A stretch of 64,000 bases of DNA, taken from Streptomyces fulvoviolaceus (GTDB lineage: Bacteria; Actinomycetota; Actinomycetes; Streptomycetales; Streptomycetaceae). How positions within the stretch are numbered: position 1 is the first letter of the stretch; each line of letters opens with the position of its first letter. The translations under genes and the position numbers were made by a program. The stretch spans positions 219,440-283,439 of the forward strand of contig NZ_JOEY01000005.1 of assembly GCF_000718165.1 (NCBI RefSeq), read 5' to 3'. Under the pieces are notes generated by a model. That model saw only the letters and a program-made list of their open reading frames with translations. It did not search any database and was not told the origin of the DNA. This document shows positions 28,361 through 36,862 of the stretch, one piece after another.

Positions 28361-28717
28361 TCAGCCCTCCGCGATCTCCCGCACCTCGCAGGTCACCGTC
28401 CAGAACTCCTCGTGCACCTTCAGGAACCGCTTGGTCCACTCCAGCGCCTCGGCCTTGTCCTTGCACTGCATGACCGCGTAACCGCCGACGACCTCCTTGG
28501 ACTCCGTGAAGGGCCCGTCGGTGACCGAGATCTTCCCGCCCTCCCAGTGCACCCGGGTGCCCTGGGCCGTCGGGGTCAGCCCGGCGGTGTCGAGCATCAC
28601 CCCCGCCTTGGTGATCTCCTCGATCAGCTCGCCCATGCGCTGCATCAGCTCGGGGCTGGGGCCCTCGGCGGGCGCGGTGCTCTCGTCGATCTGCACGAGC
28701 GACAGGTAACGGGGCAT
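28361..28717 (-). CDS. YCII-related DGPF-domain protein
   Basis: 118 residues with the defining ISVTDGPFTESKEVVGGYAV segment and the ferredoxin-like YCII fold. Genes of this family accompany ECF42 sigma factors throughout actinobacteria and are usually their targets. The gene lies directly upstream of the sigma factor on the same strand. Its biochemical role is unknown. Confidence 0.88.
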   Translation of the reverse strand: MPRYLSLVQIDESTAPAEGPSPELMQRMGELIEEITKAGVMLDTAGLTPTAQGTRVHWEGGKISVTDGPFTESKEVVGGYAVMQCKDKAEALEWTKRFLKVHEEFWTVTCEVREIAEG

Positions 28718-28920
28718 GGTGACTCCTCAGGTCCGGCCGGCCGGGTCCTTCCCGGCCTCTCACCCCTGCGTCGATCGGGAGACAGCCGGATCGACAGGCT
28801 CGACGGATTTCTTCGAGGTTTTTTCTGCGGGGTGCGTTTCCGCAGGCAGGGAGCCCTTCGGATGCTTCCGACACAGGAGACCCGCAGCCAGTCTCCCCAC
28901 GGCCAGCGGCCCTGCCGAGG

Positions 28921-29100
28921 AGCGGCCTGCCCCCCGAACAGGCCCTGCGCGCCTACCGCACCATCTGGTACGTCGTCTACGGCGCCCTCGTCTTCCGGAG
29001 CGCGGAGACACGGCGGGCCGCCCTCGTAGCGAGCGCGCGGCCGGAGCTGCGGCTCGGGTGGCAGCTTGGCGAGCAGCCGAGCCCGTACGAAGCCGTATGC
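28921..29100 (+). pseudogene. TetR-family regulator C-terminal remnant
   Basis: In plus frame 1 this stretch reads LPPEQALRAYRTIWYVVYG followed by ALVFRSAETRRAALV, which resembles the end of a TetR-type ligand domain. No helix-turn-helix, start codon or ribosome site precedes it; the upstream sequence in the same frame is low-complexity. I read it as a decayed fragment. The 28718-29222 gap contains nothing else I recognise. Confidence 0.4.
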
Positions 29101-29222
29101 GTGCGCCACCCGCTCGGGCCAGCCCCGCCGTCACCGCCTGCGCGAGCTGCGCCTCCCCCGCACCCCGTGCGAACCACTGCCGCTCACGTCACGTCCGTAA
29201 GCTCGGCGCGCTGCCATCACAC

Positions 29223-30626
29223 CTACCCCACCGCGCCCCCGAACCTCGCCTTCGCATACGGCACCCCGAGCACCTTCCCCCCGACCATCAGCCCCGCATC
29301 CGTCACGACCCCCTCCGGCCGCCCCCGCAGCACATACACCCGCCCGTTCCCGGCGTCCTCCCCCACCGCCGCGGCGACCAGGTCGGCGTGGCCGTTGCCG
29401 TTGATGTCGAGGAGGCGGACCGCGCTGCCGAAGACGTCGCCCGGCTGGGTGGTGCCGGGGATGCCGGGGGTGTCCTGGGTGAAGACCTGGGAGCCGGTGC
29501 CGGTCAGGCCGGTGGGGGTGCCGCGGAGGACGACGACCTCGCCCGCTCCGTCGTCGTAGCCGAGTTCCCTGCCGATCGCGCCGACGGCCACGTCGTCGAT
29601 GCCGTCGCCGGTGATGTCGCCGGCGGCGAGGGCGGAGCCGAAGAGGTCGTTGATCTCCGAGGCCCCGGGGACTCCCGGGGTGTTCTGGGAGTACGACTTC
29701 CAGCTGGAGCGGGGTCCCAGGCCGGAGGCCGAGCCATGGGCGACCGTGATCCTCCCGGCGTCGTCGGGGACGGAACCGGCCAGGAAGTCGTCGTACCCGT
29801 CGCCGTTCACGTCGCCGAAGGCCAGGCCGTAGCCCCCGTCAGGAGCCTTGTCGGTCGCGTCCTTGAGGCCCGAGGAGGAGGCGGTGTAGAAGCGGGTGCC
29901 GTAGCCGCCCTCGCCGTAGTAGACGCGCAGGGCGAGTTCGTCGCGGCCGTCGCCGTTCACGTCGCCGGTGGCGCCGTCGTCGACGTCGTAGTACTTGAGG
30001 TGCTCGGGGTCCAGGGCGGTCTTGCGGGCCGGGGCGCCGGAGCGGGTGACCGGGCCGGTCCAGACGGTGGCGGTGCTGCCGAGGGGGTCGTCGCCGGGGG
30101 CCCGGTCGGTGCGGAACAGGGCCAGGTCCAGCTTGCCGTCGCCGTCGAAGTCGCCGGCCTGGGTGTTGGTCGCGGGGACGGCCGTACCGCCGGACAGGCC
30201 CTTCGGGCTGCCCCAGACGATCACCGCATCGCCCTTGCGCCGGGCGAGGCCGACCACCAGGTCCGCGTACCCGTCCCCGTTCAGGTCGCCCTTGGAGAGC
30301 CTCGCGCCGAAGCCCTGGTCCGCCACCGGGTCGGCCGGGATTCCTTGCGTGGTGCGGCTGATGACGGTCCGGCGGGTGGTGGCGGACACACCGTGCGGGC
30401 CGCCGTAGAGGACCGCCACATAGCCGGCGCCCTTCTGCCCGCCCAGCGTGGCCCCGGGGGCACCGATCGCGAGGTCCTGGTAGCCGTCGCCGTCGAAGTC
30501 GTCACGGACGGGGGTCTGCGCGGGGTCCCGCGCCCGGTCCGAGAGGTCCGACGGGACCCAGCCCAGCGCGAGCAGTCCCGCCAGCAGTGGCACGGTCCAA
30601 GGCGTGTACGAACGAAGCAACAGCAC
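29223..30626 (-). CDS. Secreted FG-GAP/integrin-alpha-like repeat protein
   Basis: 467 residues. After an N-terminal signal or anchor segment (PLLAGLLALGW) come about seven FG-GAP blades. Each has a calcium-binding loop such as DFDGDGYQDLAIGAP, DLNGDGYADLVVG, DFDGDGKLDLALF, DVNGDGRDELALR, DVNGDGYDDFLAG and DINGNGHADLVAA. The blades should form one seven-bladed propeller outside the cell. The GTG at 30626 follows GAGAGGG. Function is unknown; adhesion or polysaccharide contact is plausible from the fold. Confidence 0.85.
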   Translation of the reverse strand: MLLLRSYTPWTVPLLAGLLALGWVPSDLSDRARDPAQTPVRDDFDGDGYQDLAIGAPGATLGGQKGAGYVAVLYGGPHGVSATTRRTVISRTTQGIPADPVADQGFGARLSKGDLNGDGYADLVVGLARRKGDAVIVWGSPKGLSGGTAVPATNTQAGDFDGDGKLDLALFRTDRAPGDDPLGSTATVWTGPVTRSGAPARKTALDPEHLKYYDVDDGATGDVNGDGRDELALRVYYGEGGYGTRFYTASSSGLKDATDKAPDGGYGLAFGDVNGDGYDDFLAGSVPDDAGRITVAHGSASGLGPRSSWKSYSQNTPGVPGASEINDLFGSALAAGDITGDGIDDVAVGAIGRELGYDDGAGEVVVLRGTPTGLTGTGSQVFTQDTPGIPGTTQPGDVFGSAVRLLDINGNGHADLVAAAVGEDAGNGRVYVLRGRPEGVVTDAGLMVGGKVLGVPYAKARFGGAVG

Positions 30627-30707
30627 CGGGCGACCCTCTCGACGACGGCGAGACCCTCACCGGACGAGACTCACGACCGCCCCCGGCGGTTGCGTTCATT
30701 CACTCAC

Positions 30708-31766
30708 TCAGCGCAGCGACTCCCACAGCTCGCTCGCCTCCGGCTCGTCCGCCACCACCCGGTTGGCGTTCGACGGCGCGGTCACCACGGGCATGGTCAC
30801 CGTCTTCATGTCGTCCGCCGACAGGCCCTGCAGGCTCTCGCCGAGGCTCATCAGCTCGGTCAGCGAGTCGAGGCCGGTGTCGGTGGTGAGGCTGCCGGTG
30901 ATCGCGTCGGCGACCGTGTACAGCTGGGTGGGCTCGGAGAGCAGGTTCGTGGAGGAGATCTGCTCCAACAGGGCCTTCACCAGCTTCTGTTGGAGGCCTA
31001 TACGGCCGAGGTCGCTGCCGTCGCCTATGCCGTGCCGGGTGCGGGCGAGGGCGAGGGCCTGCTTGCCGTTGAGGGTGTGGGTGCCGGCCGTCAGCTTCAG
31101 GTGGCTGTCGTCGTCATCGATGTCCTCGTCCGTCGTCACCGTGACGCCGCCGAGGGCGTTCACCAGCTTCGCGAAGCCCGAGAAGTCGATCTCGATGTAG
31201 TGGTCCATGCGGACGTTCGTGATCGACTCGACCGTCTTCACCGCGCAGACGGCGCCGCCCACCGCGTACGCGCTGTTGAACATCGCGTTGTACGCCACCG
31301 CCGTGGAGCCCCCGCTCTCCAAGGGACACGACGGCCGCGTGACGAGCGTGTCGCGCGGGATGCTGACCACGGTGGCCTTCGTCCGGCCGGCGTCGATGTG
31401 CACGACCATCGCGGTGTCGGACCGGGCGCCGCCGCTGCTGCCGCCACCGAGCGCCTTGTTCTCCTTGCCGCTGCGCGAGTCCGAGCCCAGGACAAGGATG
31501 TTGATGGCCTCGGTGGGCAGCGGGGAGGCGGAGGCGGTGCCGGACGGGGTCGGTGTGGTGACCGACTTCGCCGGGCGGTCGTCGCCGAGCGCGCTGTTGA
31601 TGTCGACGCTCTTGATGTTGCTGTTCAAGTGCCAATAGGCCCAGCCGGCCGCCCCGATGCCCAGCACCAGTGCGCCTGCGAGGGTGAGGCCGGCGGCCTT
31701 CAGCAGTCTCGGCCGCCGGCCAGGTCTCTTGCCTGCCGCGTCCCCGTTCTCGTCGTGTGACTTCAC
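30708..31766 (-). CDS. LytR-CpsA-Psr (LCP) family cell-wall glycopolymer ligase
   Basis: 352 residues. A basic cytoplasmic N-terminus precedes one membrane helix (LTLAGALVLGIGAAGWAYW), and the extracellular LCP domain follows. Family marks are NILVLGSDSRSG, ARSDTAMVVHIDAGR, VVSIPRDTLV and LTAGTHTLNGKQALALAR. LCP enzymes transfer teichoic-acid-like or arabinogalactan-like polymers from lipid carriers to peptidoglycan. The GTG at 31766 has no clear ribosome site, so the start is tentative. Confidence 0.9.
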   Translation of the reverse strand: MKSHDENGDAAGKRPGRRPRLLKAAGLTLAGALVLGIGAAGWAYWHLNSNIKSVDINSALGDDRPAKSVTTPTPSGTASASPLPTEAINILVLGSDSRSGKENKALGGGSSGGARSDTAMVVHIDAGRTKATVVSIPRDTLVTRPSCPLESGGSTAVAYNAMFNSAYAVGGAVCAVKTVESITNVRMDHYIEIDFSGFAKLVNALGGVTVTTDEDIDDDDSHLKLTAGTHTLNGKQALALARTRHGIGDGSDLGRIGLQQKLVKALLEQISSTNLLSEPTQLYTVADAITGSLTTDTGLDSLTELMSLGESLQGLSADDMKTVTMPVVTAPSNANRVVADEPEASELWESLR

Positions 31767-31871
31767 GGGGAGGAACGTAAGTCCGAATTATTACGAGCAG
31801 GAACCTCGTCAGCCGATTCCTTCGGAAATTCTCAGACTTCTCATGCCATCATCAGCCCAGGTCAGCCCCAC

Positions 31872-33230
31872 TCATCCCAGTGCCACCGTGGGCACCGGAT
31901 TGCTCCCGCTCCAGGAGCCGTTGAACCCGAACGTCACCGAGCCGCCGTCCGCGACCGTCCCGTTGTACGAGGCGTTCACACACTGCACCGCCGTCCCCGA
32001 CTGGGTGCAGGTGGCGTTCCAGGCCTGGGTGATCTGCTGGCCCGCGCCGAACTCCCAGCCCACCTTCCAGGACGACAGCGAGCCGCCCGCGCAGGCGATC
32101 GTCACCTGGCCGGTGAAGCCGGTGTTCCACTGGCTGCTGACGCTGTACGTCGCCGTGCAGCCGTCCGTGGACGGGCCGCTGCCGCCCAGTGCCTCCGCGA
32201 TCGCGTAATACGCCGGTTTCGGCGCGTAGTTCTCGTCGTACGGCGTCGCCGCGCCCTGTCCCGGGAAAGTGTCCGGGATCCACGAGTCGGAGTCGGTGAA
32301 GCCCCAGACGGTGACGCCGGTGCAGCGCGTCACCGCCACGCACGCGTTCATGACCGCCTTGTAGTCCGCGGCCTGTTGGGCCAGTTTCGTGCTGTCCGAC
32401 GGCAGCGTCATCCGGATGTCCAGCTCGGTGATCGCCACGTCGACGCCGAGGTCGGCGAAGCGCTGGATGTTCTGCTGGAGCGTGGAGGGCACCTGGCCGA
32501 GGATCAGGTGGGCCTGGAGGCCGACGCCGTCGATCGGGACGCCTTGCTCCTTCAGGGACTTGACCAGGTTGTACAGGGCGGTGCTCTTCGCGTTGACGCC
32601 CTCGACGTTGTAGTCGTTGATGTACAGCTCGGCGTCCGGGTCGGCGGCGCGGGCGGCGGTCAGGGCCTGGGCGATGTAGCCGGTGCCGAGGCCGTTGTAC
32701 CAGAGGGTCTGGCGGTAGGTGCCGTCCTCGTTGAACGGCTCGTTCACCACGTCCCACGCGGCGAGCCGCCCCTTGTAGCGGCCCACTTCCAGCGCGATGT
32801 GGTCGTTCAGCAGCTGGCTGAGCTCGGCCGAGGTCCAGGTGCCGTTCGTCAGCCAGCTCGGGTTCTGGCTGTGCCAGGCCAGGGTGTGGCCGCGCACCTG
32901 CTGGCCGTGCGCCTCGGCGAAGGCGACGATCTGGTCGGCCTCGGCCCAGTTGTAGGTGCCCCGGGTCGGCTCGACCGAGCCCCACTTCATGGCGTTGCCG
33001 GGGGTCAGCCAGTTGAACTGCGCCCCCGCGATGTCGCCGTAGGTACCGGTGAGCTTGGACCCGGTGACCGCCGTACCCATGACCTTGCTCTTGGCGTCGG
33101 CGAGGTCGCGGAGGGGGACGTCCGCGGCTCGCGCCGTGGTCGCACCGGCGGTCAGCAGGGCGCCGACGGCGGCCGCACCGGCCAGCACGGCGGTGAGTCG
33201 TACACGTAACGAAGGTCTGGAGGTTCTCAT
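31872..33230 (-). CDS. Endo-1,4-beta-xylanase (GH10) with CBM2
   Basis: 452 residues: a signal peptide (AVLAGAAAVGALLTAGATTARA), then a GH10 catalytic barrel with acid/base Glu in WDVVNEPFNE and nucleophile Glu in VAITELDIRM. After a short linker a family 2 carbohydrate-binding module ends the protein (CTATYSVSSQWNTGFTGQVT ... GFNGSWSGSNPVPTVALG). It cleaves xylan outside the cell. The ATG at 33230 follows GGAGG. Codon 8 is TTA (33207-33209), the rare leucine codon needing the bldA tRNA, so expression is probably tied to development. A LacI-type operator and promoter lie upstream. Confidence 0.95.
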   Translation of the reverse strand: MRTSRPSLRVRLTAVLAGAAAVGALLTAGATTARAADVPLRDLADAKSKVMGTAVTGSKLTGTYGDIAGAQFNWLTPGNAMKWGSVEPTRGTYNWAEADQIVAFAEAHGQQVRGHTLAWHSQNPSWLTNGTWTSAELSQLLNDHIALEVGRYKGRLAAWDVVNEPFNEDGTYRQTLWYNGLGTGYIAQALTAARAADPDAELYINDYNVEGVNAKSTALYNLVKSLKEQGVPIDGVGLQAHLILGQVPSTLQQNIQRFADLGVDVAITELDIRMTLPSDSTKLAQQAADYKAVMNACVAVTRCTGVTVWGFTDSDSWIPDTFPGQGAATPYDENYAPKPAYYAIAEALGGSGPSTDGCTATYSVSSQWNTGFTGQVTIACAGGSLSSWKVGWEFGAGQQITQAWNATCTQSGTAVQCVNASYNGTVADGGSVTFGFNGSWSGSNPVPTVALG

Positions 33231-33241
33231 TGCGGGTGCCT

Positions 33242-33254
33242 CCGAAAGTTTCGG
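33242..33254 (-). promoter_or_regulatory. LacI-type operator of the xylanase gene
   Basis: The perfect palindrome CCGAAAGTTTCGG lies 12 bp before the xylanase start codon. It matches the CGAAA-N-TTTCG type of site bound by BxlR-like LacI repressors of xylan genes. The adjacent LacI gene is the obvious candidate. Confidence 0.75.
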
Positions 33255-33279
33255 TCGTGCAACCGATTGACTTCGGAGG

Positions 33280-33308
33280 AGTGTGAGGGCGCTCACCTCA
33301 CCCGTCAA
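33280..33308 (-). promoter_or_regulatory. Candidate xylanase promoter
   Basis: Minus strand TTGACG (33308-33303), 17-base spacer, CACACT (33285-33280). The -35 is excellent and the -10 is weak. The operator would lie about 20-30 bp downstream of the start site. Confidence 0.5.
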
Positions 33309-33346
33309 TACGTCAGCTTCCGGCCACACCGCACCCGGGCGTCACA

Positions 33347-34408
33347 TCACGCCGGCGGCGCCCCCGTACTGCTGCGCACCACCAGGCTCGTCGCCAGCTC
33401 CACCCGCGTCGCCGCCTGGGTTCCGTCCTCCCGCCCGAGGTCGAGCACCAGCTTCGCCGCCGCCTCGGCCATCTCGGTCAGCGGCTGCCGTACGGTCGTC
33501 AGCGGCGGGCCCACCCAGCGCGCCACCGGCAGGTCGTCGAACCCGACGACGCTCAGGTCCTCCGGGATGCGCAGCCCCAGCTCGCGCGCGGCCTCGTACA
33601 GCCCGAGCGCCTGGAGGTCGTTGCCGGCGAAGACGGCGGTGGGCCGGTCCGGGCGCCGCAGCAGGTCCAGGCCCAGCCGGTAGCCGGTCTCGTGGTGGAA
33701 GTCGCCCGGCTTGATCAACCCGGGGTCGACCGGCAGCCCGGCGGTCTCCAGGGCGGCCCGGTAGCCGTCGATGCGGGCGCGGCTGCACATCATCCGGGAC
33801 GGTCCGCTGATGGCGCCGATCCTCCGGTGCCCCAGCTCGACCAGATGCCGGGTCGCGGCGAGCCCGCCCTGCCAGTTGGTGGCGCCGATCGAGGGCACGT
33901 CGGCGCCCGGGTCGCCGGCCGGGTCCATCACCACGAACGGGATCGATCTGCTGTTGAGCAGGGCGCGCTGGGACTCGTCGAGCCCGGACAGCACGAGGAT
34001 CACACCGTGGGGGCGGCGGGCGGCGACCTGGTCGGCCCAGGTACGGCCGGGCGTGAGCCGCCCGGCGCTCTCACTCAGCACCACGCTGAGGCCCGCGTCC
34101 CTCGCCACGTTCTCCACCCCCCGGATGACCTCCATCCCCCACTCGCTCTCCAGCTCATGGAAGACCAGGTCGATCAGGGGCGAGCGGCTCGCCTCGGCGC
34201 GGCGGCGGCGATAGCCGTGCGCGCGCAGCAGGTCCTCGACTCTGCTGCGGGTCGCGGGGGCGACATCGGCACGGCCGTTGAGGACCTTCGAAACTGTCGG
34301 CGCCGAAACACCGGCCTCTCGGGCGATCTCGGCAAGCGTCGCCGTTTGCGCGGACCGACCGGTTGCCGGGGCTGTCGCCCGGGTTTCTGCGGGCTCCGAG
34401 GGTGTCAT
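33347..34408 (-). CDS. LacI-family repressor of xylan/xyloside genes
   Basis: 353 residues. The N-terminal helix-turn-helix (TLAEIAREAGVSAPTVSKVL) with the hinge helix and a sugar-binding periplasmic-like domain are typical of LacI/BxlR regulators. It lies between the xylanase and GH3 genes, both of which carry related operator sequences, so it very likely represses both and responds to xylo-oligosaccharides. It is divergent from the GH3 gene. A run of about 20 extra residues precedes the DNA-binding helix; no good ribosome site marks the start. Confidence 0.88.
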   Translation of the reverse strand: MTPSEPAETRATAPATGRSAQTATLAEIAREAGVSAPTVSKVLNGRADVAPATRSRVEDLLRAHGYRRRRAEASRSPLIDLVFHELESEWGMEVIRGVENVARDAGLSVVLSESAGRLTPGRTWADQVAARRPHGVILVLSGLDESQRALLNSRSIPFVVMDPAGDPGADVPSIGATNWQGGLAATRHLVELGHRRIGAISGPSRMMCSRARIDGYRAALETAGLPVDPGLIKPGDFHHETGYRLGLDLLRRPDRPTAVFAGNDLQALGLYEAARELGLRIPEDLSVVGFDDLPVARWVGPPLTTVRQPLTEMAEAAAKLVLDLGREDGTQAATRVELATSLVVRSSTGAPPA

Positions 34409-34436
34409 GGCGGCGATCGTATCCCTGCACGACCTC

Positions 34437-34465
34437 TTGACGAACCCTCCTGGCGGCCCTAGGTT
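34437..34465 (+). promoter_or_regulatory. Promoter of the GH3 gene
   Basis: TTGACG, 17-base spacer, TAGGTT: a strong vegetative-type promoter. The expected start, about 34472, falls within the first operator repeat. Confidence 0.75.
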
Positions 34466-34467
34466 CC

Positions 34468-34499
34468 CAAAACATTCGAATTACATCTCGAAACATTCG
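34468..34499 (+). promoter_or_regulatory. Paired operator repeats of the GH3 gene
   Basis: Two 11-bp direct repeats, CAAAACATTCG (34468-34478) and CGAAACATTCG (34489-34499), spaced 21 bp apart (two helical turns). The second is an imperfect CGAAA-N-TTTCG palindrome, like the xylanase operator. Confidence 0.6.
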
Positions 34500-34528
34500 C
34501 GAGAGGTCGTCGACCCGACAGGAGTTTC

Positions 34529-36835
34529 ATGACCACCGCGCCCTGGCGTGACCCCGCCCTGCCCGCCGCCACCCGCGTCGACGACCTCCTCTCCCGGATG
34601 ACCCTCGAGGAGAAGACCGCCCAGCTCTACGGCGTGTGGGTGGGCGCCAGCACGGACGGCGACGGAGTAGCACCACTGCAACGCGAGATGACCGCCGAGT
34701 ACGACTGGGACGAGCTGATCGGTCAGGGCCTCGGCCAGCTCACCCGCCCCTTCGGCACCGCCCCCGTGGACCCGGCGCTGGGCGCGCAGGCACTGGCCCG
34801 CGCCCAGCGCCGTATCGCCGGGGCGAGCCGTTTCGGCATCCCGGCCCTCGCCCACGAGGAGTGCCTGGCCGGCTTCACCACCTGGCAGGCCACGGCCTAT
34901 CCGGTGCCGCTCGCCTGGGGCGCGAGCTTCGATGCCGCGCTGGTCGAGGAGATGGCCGGCGCCATCGGCCGCGACCTGCGCTCGGTCGGCGTCCACCAGG
35001 GTCTCGCCCCCGTCCTGGACGTCGTACGCGATCTGCGCTGGGGCCGGGTCGAGGAGACCATCGGCGAGGACCCGTACCTGGTCGGCACGATCGGTGCCGC
35101 GTATGTGCGGGGCCTGGAGTCGGCCGGGATCGTCGCCACGCTCAAGCACTTCGCCGGGTACGCCGCCTCGGCGGGCGCCCGCAACCAGGCACCTGTGCGG
35201 GCGGGCGTCCGGGAGCTCGCCGACATCACCCTCCCGCCCTTCGAGATGGCACTGCGCGAGGGCGAGGCCCGCTCGGTGATGGCCGCGTACACCGAGACGG
35301 ACGGCGTCCCGGCCTCGGCGGACCCGGGACTGCTGACCGAACTCCTGCGGGAGGACTGGGGGTTCACCGGCACGGTGGTCGCCGACTACTTCGGCATCGG
35401 CTTCCTGCAGACCCTGCACCGGGTCGCCGGCAGTGAGGCGGGGGCGGCGCACGCGGCGCTCGCGGCGGGCATCGACGTCGAACTGCCGACCCTCAAGTGC
35501 TACGGCACACCCCTGCTGGAGGCCGTACGAGCGGGCGAGATCCCCGAGTCCCTGATCGACCGCGCGGCCCGCCGTGTCCTCCTCCAGAAGTGCGAACTCG
35601 GCCTCCTCGACGAGGGCTGGGACCCGGAGCCGGCCGGGCGGATCGACCTGGACTCGACGGCGAACCGCACCCTGGCCCGGCGGCTGGCCGAGGAGTCGGT
35701 GGTGCTGCTGGACAACCCGGACGGCCTGCTGCCGTTGGCCCCCGACACCCGGATCGCGGTCGTCGGCCCGCGCGCCGCCGACGCCCTCGCCATGCTGGGC
35801 TGCTACTCCTTCCCCTCCCATGTGCTGACGCACCACCCCGAGGTGCCGATGGGCATCGAGATCCCGACGGTCCTGGAGTCGCTGCGCGCCGAACTCCCCG
35901 ACGCGAAGGTCACGTTCGCGGAGGGCTGCGGGGTGACCGACCCGGACACCGGGGGCTTCGAGGAGGCGGTGGCGCGGACGGCCGAGGCGGACGTGTGCGT
36001 GGCGGTCCTCGGCGACCGGGCGGGGCTGTTCGGGCGGGGCACCTCGGGCGAGGGCTGCGATGTGACGGACCTGCAACTTCCGGGCGTGCAGGGTGAGTTG
36101 CTGGACTCGCTGGTCGCGACGGGTGTGCCGGTGGTACTGGTCCTGCTGACCGGCCGCCCCTATGCACTGGGCCGCTGGCACGGGAGGCTTGGAGCGGTCG
36201 TCCAGGCGTTCTTCCCTGGAGAGGAGGGCGGCCCGTCGGTGGCGGGAGTGCTGTCGGGCCGCGTCAACCCGTCCGGGCGCCTGCCGGTGAGCGTCCCGCA
36301 GGTGCCCGGCGGCCAGCCGTGGACCTACCTCCAGCCGCCCCTCGGCCTCGCGGGCGAGGTCAGCAACCTGGACCCGACCCCGCTGTACGCCTTCGGACAC
36401 GGGCAGTCCTACACGGCGTTCGCCTGGGAGGACTTCACGGACGGCCCGTCACAGATCGGCACGGACGGCACGTACGACGTGTCGCTGACCGTGCGCAACG
36501 CGGGGGACCGGGCGGGCGCCGAGGTCGTCCAGCTGTACCTGCACGACCCGGTGGCCTCGGTGACCCGCCCGGACATCCGCCTGATCGGCTACCACCGCCT
36601 GGAGTTGGAGCCGGGCGAGTCCCACCGGGTCACCTTCCACTTCCATACGGATCTTTCGGCCTTCACCGACCGTACCGGGCGAAGGGTGGTCGAACCGGGC
36701 ACCCTGGAGCTACGGTTGGGGGCATCCAGCGCGGACGCACGGCACACGGCCCGGCTGAACCTCACAGGGCCGGTACGGGTGTTGGGCCCGGATCGCCGGC
36801 TGCGCTGCGAGACGGAGGTGTCGGGCGTGGAGTGA
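34529..36835 (+). CDS. GH3 beta-glycosidase, probable beta-xylosidase/beta-glucosidase
   Basis: 768 residues without a signal peptide, so probably cytoplasmic. The N-terminal GH3 barrel has RMTLEEKTAQLYG, RDLRWGRVEETIGEDPYL and LKHFAGYAA, and the nucleophile Asp lies in TGTVVADYFGIG. The second alpha/beta sandwich domain follows, then a C-terminal fibronectin III-like domain (VSLTVRNAGDRAGAEVVQLY). It would release xylose or glucose from imported oligosaccharides. The usual ABC sugar transporter genes are not next to it. The ATG at 34529 follows AGGAG. Confidence 0.92.
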   Translation: MTTAPWRDPALPAATRVDDLLSRMTLEEKTAQLYGVWVGASTDGDGVAPLQREMTAEYDWDELIGQGLGQLTRPFGTAPVDPALGAQALARAQRRIAGASRFGIPALAHEECLAGFTTWQATAYPVPLAWGASFDAALVEEMAGAIGRDLRSVGVHQGLAPVLDVVRDLRWGRVEETIGEDPYLVGTIGAAYVRGLESAGIVATLKHFAGYAASAGARNQAPVRAGVRELADITLPPFEMALREGEARSVMAAYTETDGVPASADPGLLTELLREDWGFTGTVVADYFGIGFLQTLHRVAGSEAGAAHAALAAGIDVELPTLKCYGTPLLEAVRAGEIPESLIDRAARRVLLQKCELGLLDEGWDPEPAGRIDLDSTANRTLARRLAEESVVLLDNPDGLLPLAPDTRIAVVGPRAADALAMLGCYSFPSHVLTHHPEVPMGIEIPTVLESLRAELPDAKVTFAEGCGVTDPDTGGFEEAVARTAEADVCVAVLGDRAGLFGRGTSGEGCDVTDLQLPGVQGELLDSLVATGVPVVLVLLTGRPYALGRWHGRLGAVVQAFFPGEEGGPSVAGVLSGRVNPSGRLPVSVPQVPGGQPWTYLQPPLGLAGEVSNLDPTPLYAFGHGQSYTAFAWEDFTDGPSQIGTDGTYDVSLTVRNAGDRAGAEVVQLYLHDPVASVTRPDIRLIGYHRLELEPGESHRVTFHFHTDLSAFTDRTGRRVVEPGTLELRLGASSADARHTARLNLTGPVRVLGPDRRLRCETEVSGVE

Positions 36836-36862
36836 ACCGACACCGGGAGCACGGGGGTTGCA

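Noticed and set aside
28716..31760. A 1014-codon open frame on the plus strand
   Set aside because: It runs antisense to the FG-GAP and LCP genes, is rich in Arg/Gly/Ala without domains, and arises from high GC third positions of the real genes.
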